Positions 31,360 to 37,026 of a stretch of DNA of 37,026 nucleotides are shown here, one piece after another. The notes under the pieces are model-generated. The model was not told the origin of the DNA and ran no database searches. It saw nothing but the letters and a program-made list of their open reading frames with translations. This DNA is from Rhodobacteraceae bacterium CG17_big_fil_post_rev_8_21_14_2_50_65_11 (GTDB lineage: Bacteria; Pseudomonadota; Alphaproteobacteria; Rhodobacterales; Rhodobacteraceae). The position numbers and the translations under genes are program-made. The stretch lies in the NCBI GenBank assembly GCA_002783145.1, contig PFEX01000034.1, positions 1 through 37,026 on the forward strand, given 5' to 3'. Each line of letters starts with the position of its first letter. Positions within the stretch are counted from its first letter, which is position 1.

Positions 31360-32085
31360 ATGTTTTTCTTGATCAACCGTTACCTCGCCGCCGCCGCGTT
31401 TACCCTCTCGCTCGCGGTCGCCGCTGCCGTCGTCGCGCCAGCGATGGCCGTCGCGCAGCAGCGCAGCACCGTCACGCCGCCAGCGGGCTGCACCGCCTTT
31501 CTGACGGTGCAATCGCGCGCCTGCACAGTGTCGCACATGTGGACCTGCGAGGGCGACCCGGAGGGCACCCATTGGCGCATGTCGATGGATAGCGAAGGAC
31601 CATTCTACCTGTCCTTCACCGACGAGGAATTTCGCTGGCTGCTGTCCTATGAATTGCGCAGCGGGGCGCAGAACACGCTTATCGAGCCCGAGGATGATCC
31701 CGCCTCGATCACCGAACTGTTCGAGACCGGGACCGACTCAATGTCCTTTTCGACAATCCATGAAACCGAGGGCGGCCAGCGGGTGCAGCGTGATTACACC
31801 GGCTTCGACCGGCTGACCGGCGAGACCGTGGACATCGACGGGCGCGTCCTGAACCGCACGGAGTTTTCCTATGAGTACGATCTTGGGAACGGCCCACGCC
31901 GGGTGCAGGGCAACCAGTATGTCAGCCGCGACTGGCGCATGTTCTTCGGCGGGCAGGAGGCGACGACGCTGCCGGACGGCGAGATCGAGGAGGGCGACTA
32001 TTCGCCCATGGAATTCGCTGAACCCGGCGAGCGCGGATTCCTGAGCGCGACGCCTTTATATGACTGCGGGGACATGATGTCATGA
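31360..32085 (+). CDS. Exported protein of unknown function inside the glt operon
   Basis: A 241-aa protein with a Sec signal at residues 1-32 (MFFLINRY, a long Ala/Val core, cleavage after AVA). The mature part has four cysteines, C44, C55, C63 and C236, enough for two disulfides in the periplasm. It is acidic, rich in Asp, Glu and aromatic residues, with short strand-like stretches such as GPFYLSFTDEEFRWLLSYEL and a repeated-looking set of beta strands, and has no membrane helix after the signal. The ATG at 31360 has GGAAGG upstream. It lies 92 bp after gltD and 64 bp before gltB, on the same strand. I do not recognise a named family. A periplasmic protein between the two subunit genes of a cytoplasmic enzyme has no obvious link to glutamate synthesis. 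Confidence 0.85.
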   Translation: MFFLINRYLAAAAFTLSLAVAAAVVAPAMAVAQQRSTVTPPAGCTAFLTVQSRACTVSHMWTCEGDPEGTHWRMSMDSEGPFYLSFTDEEFRWLLSYELRSGAQNTLIEPEDDPASITELFETGTDSMSFSTIHETEGGQRVQRDYTGFDRLTGETVDIDGRVLNRTEFSYEYDLGNGPRRVQGNQYVSRDWRMFFGGQEATTLPDGEIEEGDYSPMEFAEPGERGFLSATPLYDCGDMMS

Positions 32086-32149
32086 CGTACCGCGCGCCAC
32101 AGAATACCGGACGGGGCACGCCCCGATCCCCCGTAAAAGGAGAGCTTCA

Positions 32150-35100
32150 ATGACCACCTTCGACGCAAACTGGGTCGCTGCCGAAGCGGCAAAGCGCAAG
32201 TGGATGGCCGAGAACGGCATGTATATCGAGCAGGAGGAACACTCCTCCTGCGGGGTCGGGCTGGTGGTGGCGCTTGACGGCAAGCCGAGCCGGGGCGTGG
32301 TCGAGGCGGGGATAAACGCGTTAAAGGCAATCTGGCACCGGGGCGCGGTCGATGCCGATGGCAAGACCGGCGACGGCGCGGGCATTCACGTGCAGATCCC
32401 GGCCTCTTTCTTCTATGATCAGATCCGCCGCACCGGGCACGAACCGGACATGCGCGCGCTGATGGCGGTCGGGCAGGTCTTTTTGCCGCGCAGCGATTTC
32501 GGGGCGCAGGAAACCTGCCGCACGATCGTTGAATCCGAAGTGCTGCGGATGGGCTATTACATCTATGGCTGGCGCCATGTGCCGGTCGATATCTCGTGCC
32601 TCGGGGAAAAGGCCAACGCGACCCGGCCGGAAATCGAACAGATCCTCATATCCAACACCAAGGGCGTTGATGAAGAAACGTTCGAGCGCGAGCTTTACGT
32701 CATCCGCCGACGGATCGAGAAAGCGGCGCAGGCGGCTGCGATCAATGACCTTTACCTGTGTTCGCTGTCATGCCGCTCGATCATCTACAAGGGCATGATG
32801 CTGGCCGAACAGGTAAGCGAGTTCTACCCCGATCTTCAGGACGAGCGCTTCGAAAGCGCCTTCGCCATTTACCACCAGCGTTATAGCACCAACACCTTCC
32901 CGCAATGGTGGCTGGCGCAGCCGTTCCGCATGTTGGCCCATAACGGCGAGATCAACACGCTGAAGGGTAACCTGAACTGGATGAAAAGCCATGAAATCCG
33001 CATGGCGTCCAACTACTTTGGCGACCGGGCCGAGGATATCAAGCCGATCGTCGCCGGCGGCTCGTCGGATTCAGCCGCGCTTGACGCGGTATTCGAGGTG
33101 TTGGTGCGCGCGGGCCGAAATGCGCCGATGGCCAAGACGATGCTGGTGCCCGAAGCATGGTCGAAATCCTCGACCGAACTGCCCGAGGCGTGGCAGGACA
33201 TGTACTCCTACTGCAATTCGGTGATGGAACCGTGGGACGGCCCCGCTGCACTGGCGATGACCGATGGCCGCTGGGTCTGTGCCGGGCTGGACCGTAACGG
33301 CCTGCGCCCGATGCGCTACGTGGTGACGGGCGAGGGGCTGTTGATCGCCGGGTCCGAGGCCGGAATGGTGCCGATCGACGAGGCCCGCGTGGTCGAGAAG
33401 GGGGCGCTTGGTCCGGGGCAGATGATCGCCGTCGACATGGCAGAGGCCAGGCTCTTCCACGATACCGAGATCAAGGACTTGCTGGCCGCCTCGCGCCCGT
33501 TCGGCGAGTGGGTCGGCAAGATCACCGATCTGGGCGCAGCAACCGAGGGGCTGACCGAAAGCGCCGGGATCGCCGGGCCGGAGTTGCGCCAGCGGCAGAT
33601 CGCGGCCGGCTACACGATCGAGGAACTGGAAGCCATCCTTGCGCCGATGGCCGAGGATGGAAAAGAAACGCTGGCCTCGATGGGCGATGACACGCCCTCG
33701 GCGGTGCTGTCCAAGACCTACCGGCCGCTGTCGCATTTCTTCCGGCAGAATTTCAGCCAGGTGACCAACCCGGCGCTTGACAGCTTGCGCGAATACCGCG
33801 TGATGAGCCTGAAGACCCGGTTCGGCAACCTGAAGAACGTGCTCGACGAGGATAGCAGCCAGACCGAGATTCTGGTGCTGGAAAGCCCCTTCGTGACCAA
33901 TGCTCAGTTCGACGCACTGATGGGGCATTTCGGGGAGAATGTCGTCACCATCGACTGCACCTTTTCCGCCGGCGGAACGCAAGGCGCGCTGCGCGAGGCG
34001 CTGAGCCAGATCCGGGCCGAGGCCGAGGATGCCGTGCGTTCCGGCGCCAACCATATCGTTCTGACCGATAAGGCACAGGGCGCGGAGCGGGTGGCGATGC
34101 CGATGATCCTTGCCACCAGCGCGGTGCACAGCTGGCTGACCAAGCAGGGCCTGCGCACCTTCTGTTCGATCAACGTGCGGTCAGCCGAATGCATCGACCC
34201 GCATTATTTCGCGGTGCTGATCGGCGCGGGCGCGACCACGGTGAATGCTTACCTTGCACAGGACAGTCTTGCCGACCGGATCGCGCGGGGCCTTCTCGAT
34301 TGCACCCTGACCGAGGCCATGGCGCGCTATCGCACGGCGATCGACCAGGGGCTGCTGAAGATCATGTCGAAGATGGGGATCTCGGTGATTTCCTCCTATC
34401 GTGGCGGTTTGAATTTCGAGGCGGTGGGGCTTTCCCGCGCCATGGTGGCGGAATTCTTCCCCGGCATGATCAGCCGCATTTCCGGCATCGGGGTCAGCGG
34501 CCTTCAGAAGAAGGCGGAAGATGTCCACGCCAGAGGCTGGCACGGGCCGGCCGATATCCTGCCCATCGGCGGTTTCTACAAGGCGCGCCGCTCGGGCGAG
34601 AAACACGCATGGGAAGCGCAGACCATGCACATGATGCAGACCGCCTGCGCCAAGGCCTCCTATGAAATCTGGAAGCAGTATTCTGCCAAGATGCGGGCCA
34701 ACCCGCCGATCCACCTGCGCGATCTGCTGGATATCAAGCCCATCGGCAAGCCCGTGCCGATCGAGGAGGTGGAAAGCATCACCTCGATCCGCAAACGCTT
34801 CGTCACGCCGGGGATGAGCCTTGGCGCGCTGTCGCCAGAGGCACACAAGACGCTGAACATCGCGATGAACCGGATCGGTGCCAAGTCCGACAGCGGCGAG
34901 GGGGGCGAGGATCCGGCGCATTTCGTGCCGGAGCCCAACGGCGACAACCCGAGTGCCAAGATCAAGCAGGTGGCCTCGGGCCGGTTCGGGGTGACGGCGG
35001 AATACCTCAATCAGTGCGAAGAGCTGGAAATCAAGGTCGCGCAAGGGGCCAAGCCCGGCGAGGGTGGACAATTGCCGGGGATGAAGGTGACCGACCTCAT

Positions 35101-36688
35101 CGCGCGGCTACGCCATTCGACGCCGGGTGTCATGCTGATCAGCCCGCCGCCGCACCACGATATCTATTCGATCGAGGACCTGGCGCAGCTGATCTACGAC
35201 CTCAAGCAGATCAACCCCACGGTGAAGGTCACGGTGAAACTGGTCGCCAGTTCCGGCGTTGGCACGATTGCCGCCGGGGTGGCCAAGGCCAAGGCCGACG
35301 TAATCCTGATTTCGGGCCATAACGGCGGCACCGGAGCCAGCCCCGCAACCTCGATCAAGTTCGCCGGACTGCCGTGGGAGATGGGCCTGACCGAGGCGCA
35401 CCAGGTTCTGGCGATGAACAAGCTGCGCGAACGGATCACCCTGCGCACCGATGGCGGCCTGCGCACCGGGCGCGATATCGTCATGGCAGCGATGATGGGG
35501 GCCGAGGAATACGGCATCGGCACCGCCGCGCTGATTTCGATGGGCTGCATCATGGTGCGCCAGTGCCAGTCCAACACCTGCCCGGTGGGGGTCTGCACGC
35601 AGGATGAGCGCCTGCGTGCCAAGTTCACCGGAAGCGCCGAAAAGGTGGTCAACCTCATCACCTTTTACGCGCAGGAGGTGCGCGAATTGCTGGCCGCCAT
35701 CGGGGCGCGGTCGCTGGGCGAGGTGATCGGGCGGGCCGACCTTCTGACGCAGGTCAGTCGCGGTTCGGCGCATCTCGACGATCTCGACCTCAACCCGCTC
35801 TTGATCACCGTGGATGGCGCGCGGGAGATCACCTATGACCGCAACAAGCCGCGCAACCCTGTGCCCGACACGTTGGACGCGCAGATCGTGACGGACGCGC
35901 ATCGCTTCCTGGAGGATGGTGAGAAGATGCAGCTATCCTACGCGGTGCAAAACACGCTTCGCACCATCGGCACGCGCACGAGCAGCCATATCGTCAAGCG
36001 GTTCGGGATGAACAACGCGCTGCAACCCGATCACCTGACGGTGAAGCTGGAAGGGTCCGCCGGGCAATCGCTTGGCGCCTTCGCGGCGCCGGGGCTGAAG
36101 CTGGAGGTGTCAGGCGATGCCAACGACTATGTCGGCAAGGGTCTGTCGGGCGGCACCATCGTGGTGCGCCCGCCGCAAGTCAGCCCGCTTGTCGCCGCCG
36201 ACAACGTGATCATCGGCAACACGGTGCTATACGGCGCGACGGGAGGTTACCTGTTCGCGGCGGGTCGAGCCGGCGAGCGCTTCGCGGTGCGCAATTCCGG
36301 CGCGCATGTGGTGGTCGAGGGCTGCGGGTCCAACGGCTGTGAATACATGACCGGCGGTGTCGCGGTCGTCCTCGGGCAGATCGGGGCCAATTTCGGCGCC
36401 GGGATGACCGGAGGCATGGCTTACCTTTATGACCCCGAGGGTGCGGCGCATATGAACATGAACATGGAAACGCTGGTGACCTGCCCGGTCACGGTGGCCC
36501 ATTGGCAGGAGGAACTGCACGGGCTGATCAGGCGTCATGCCGCCGAAACCGGATCGCGCCAGGCAGCCGATATCCTGCAACACTGGGCCGAGGAGAAGGT
36601 CAATTTCGTGCAGGTCTGCCCCAGGGAGATGCTGGACAAGCTGGCCCATCCCCTCGGCATCGAGGAGAGGGCGGTTCCGGCGGAGTGA
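32150..36688 (+). CDS. gltB: Glutamate synthase (NADPH) large subunit
   Basis: The alpha subunit (1512 aa) that releases ammonia from glutamine and adds it to 2-oxoglutarate, giving glutamate. A 33-residue propeptide precedes the catalytic cysteine C34 (EEHSSCGVGLVV), exposed after cleavage as the N-terminal nucleophile of the class II amidotransferase domain (about 34-430). A central domain and the FMN-binding synthase domain follow: GGEDPAHF, then LISGHNGGTGASP and LRTDGGLRTGRDI. The [3Fe-4S] cysteines are in CIMVRQCQSNTCPVGVC. The C-terminal beta-helix is GXGXG-like (GDANDYVGKGLSGG onward). The ATG follows AAAGGAG. It is full length and closes the operon. Confidence 0.97.
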   Translation: MTTFDANWVAAEAAKRKWMAENGMYIEQEEHSSCGVGLVVALDGKPSRGVVEAGINALKAIWHRGAVDADGKTGDGAGIHVQIPASFFYDQIRRTGHEPDMRALMAVGQVFLPRSDFGAQETCRTIVESEVLRMGYYIYGWRHVPVDISCLGEKANATRPEIEQILISNTKGVDEETFERELYVIRRRIEKAAQAAAINDLYLCSLSCRSIIYKGMMLAEQVSEFYPDLQDERFESAFAIYHQRYSTNTFPQWWLAQPFRMLAHNGEINTLKGNLNWMKSHEIRMASNYFGDRAEDIKPIVAGGSSDSAALDAVFEVLVRAGRNAPMAKTMLVPEAWSKSSTELPEAWQDMYSYCNSVMEPWDGPAALAMTDGRWVCAGLDRNGLRPMRYVVTGEGLLIAGSEAGMVPIDEARVVEKGALGPGQMIAVDMAEARLFHDTEIKDLLAASRPFGEWVGKITDLGAATEGLTESAGIAGPELRQRQIAAGYTIEELEAILAPMAEDGKETLASMGDDTPSAVLSKTYRPLSHFFRQNFSQVTNPALDSLREYRVMSLKTRFGNLKNVLDEDSSQTEILVLESPFVTNAQFDALMGHFGENVVTIDCTFSAGGTQGALREALSQIRAEAEDAVRSGANHIVLTDKAQGAERVAMPMILATSAVHSWLTKQGLRTFCSINVRSAECIDPHYFAVLIGAGATTVNAYLAQDSLADRIARGLLDCTLTEAMARYRTAIDQGLLKIMSKMGISVISSYRGGLNFEAVGLSRAMVAEFFPGMISRISGIGVSGLQKKAEDVHARGWHGPADILPIGGFYKARRSGEKHAWEAQTMHMMQTACAKASYEIWKQYSAKMRANPPIHLRDLLDIKPIGKPVPIEEVESITSIRKRFVTPGMSLGALSPEAHKTLNIAMNRIGAKSDSGEGGEDPAHFVPEPNGDNPSAKIKQVASGRFGVTAEYLNQCEELEIKVAQGAKPGEGGQLPGMKVTDLIARLRHSTPGVMLISPPPHHDIYSIEDLAQLIYDLKQINPTVKVTVKLVASSGVGTIAAGVAKAKADVILISGHNGGTGASPATSIKFAGLPWEMGLTEAHQVLAMNKLRERITLRTDGGLRTGRDIVMAAMMGAEEYGIGTAALISMGCIMVRQCQSNTCPVGVCTQDERLRAKFTGSAEKVVNLITFYAQEVRELLAAIGARSLGEVIGRADLLTQVSRGSAHLDDLDLNPLLITVDGAREITYDRNKPRNPVPDTLDAQIVTDAHRFLEDGEKMQLSYAVQNTLRTIGTRTSSHIVKRFGMNNALQPDHLTVKLEGSAGQSLGAFAAPGLKLEVSGDANDYVGKGLSGGTIVVRPPQVSPLVAADNVIIGNTVLYGATGGYLFAAGRAGERFAVRNSGAHVVVEGCGSNGCEYMTGGVAVVLGQIGANFGAGMTGGMAYLYDPEGAAHMNMNMETLVTCPVTVAHWQEELHGLIRRHAAETGSRQAADILQHWAEEKVNFVQVCPREMLDKLAHPLGIEERAVPAE

Positions 36689-36695
36689 TCCCGTA

Positions 36696-36757
36696 TCCGG
36701 CCGTGCGGCCGGACCGGGGCGCTCCCGCCAACAAACGGGCCCTGCGGGGCCCGTTTG
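36696..36757 (+). terminator. Tandem hairpins after gltB
   Basis: Two stems follow the gltB stop: TCCGGCCG-TG-CGGCCGGA (36696-36713, so tight that the inner pairs must open), and CAAACGGGCCC-TGCG-GGGCCCGTTTG (36732-36757), a perfect 11-bp stem with a 4-base loop. The second is a strong terminator-type hairpin, though the following bases (CTGTTGGG) are not a U-run. The stretch 36758-36982 shows no gene. Confidence 0.7.
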
Positions 36758-36982
36758 CTGTTGGGCCCGGCAGCCGCGGCCCGAGGGGCCACGCCTGCGG
36801 TTGCGCATGGGCCGGAAAGGGCGGCGCCTGCGGGGTTGGTCAGGACATCTTGCCAAGAGGCCGTTTGCGGGCATTTCTGCCGCAAACACGCCATGTCGAG
36901 TGTGCCGGGCGAATCGCCAGCCGCCTCAAGGCCAAGCCGCCTTGCGGCGGGCGCTGACGCGCAGCTTGATCCGGCAGGCGAC

Positions 36983-37026
36983 TCACATGGGGGCGAAATC
37001 GCCGTCGGAATAGCCTTGCAGGTAAA
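36983..37026 (-). CDS. C-terminal end of an unidentified leftward gene
   Basis: On the minus strand the last 44 bases read in frame as YLQGYSDGDFAPM and a TGA stop at 36983-36985. The sequence looks like a genuine protein end: it is compositionally unlike chance GC-rich frames and a hairpin CCGCC-TTGC-GGCGG lies about 35 bases downstream. The rest of the gene is beyond the window, so no family can be named. Confidence 0.5.
   Translation of the reverse strand, partial: YLQGYSDGDFAPM

Noticed and set aside
36758-36982. Plus-strand frames after gltB
   Set aside because: They are Arg/Gly/Ala-rich, start without ribosome sites and cross terminator hairpins.

Overview
The window is a 37 kb piece of a high-GC alphaproteobacterial chromosome. 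It is most likely from a member of the Rhodobacteraceae (roseobacter/Rhodobacter group). The evidence is base composition, the gene order NDUFA9-like dehydrogenase / uppP / gltD / gltB, a curli locus carrying the alphaproteobacterial chaperone CsgH, and the codon use. No insertion sequence, CRISPR array, rRNA or clear phage gene is visible. Genus-level placement is inference.

Positions 1-8191 look like one inducible catabolic locus. A leftward operon encodes a MaoC-like hot-dog protein, a solute-binding-protein-like protein without a signal peptide, a family III CoA-transferase, and a carbohydrate-type ABC importer (binding protein and two permeases, the last cut by the window edge). Divergently transcribed are a second MaoC dehydratase and a Gfo/Idh/MocA oxidoreductase, and an IclR regulator faces them. 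The mixture suggests uptake of a sugar-like or polyol-like compound, an NAD(P)-dependent oxidation, CoA transfer and hydration/dehydration. The substrate cannot be named from sequence. This is the best candidate for an undescribed pathway.

Positions 8423-12452 hold tRNA-Arg(CCU), a LacI-type regulator, a GSCFA-domain protein and an iron-sulfur L-serine ammonia-lyase. Positions 12702-14371 hold a compact curli-type amyloid locus (csgA-like, csgH, csgB-like) with a regulatory region of helically phased ATAAC motifs and an internal terminator-like hairpin after csgA. The secretion genes csgG, csgE and csgF are not here. A capsule-type glycosyltransferase gene follows at 14882.

Positions 15956-20179 are mainly housekeeping. 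They carry dapF-mtaB (overlapping), tRNA-Lys and tRNA-Met with recognisable promoters, and an arsR-permease pair with a palindromic operator. The predicted DapF carries Ser where the second catalytic Cys is expected.

Positions 20367-26786 form a surface-polysaccharide operon: kpsT-like ATPase, kpsE-like polysaccharide co-polymerase, kdsA (Kdo-8-P synthase), a phosphohexomutase and a sulfatase-family hydrolase. No KpsM permease or KpsD outer-membrane protein is present. Together with the curli locus, the GSCFA protein and the glycosyltransferase, much of the window concerns the cell surface and matrix.

Positions 26898-36757 hold a short, probably truncated lipoprotein gene beside tRNA-Leu(CAG), the NDUFA9-family protein, uppP, and the glutamate synthase operon gltD / exported protein of unknown function / gltB, closed by tandem hairpins. 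The last 44 bases are the C-terminal end of an unidentified leftward gene.
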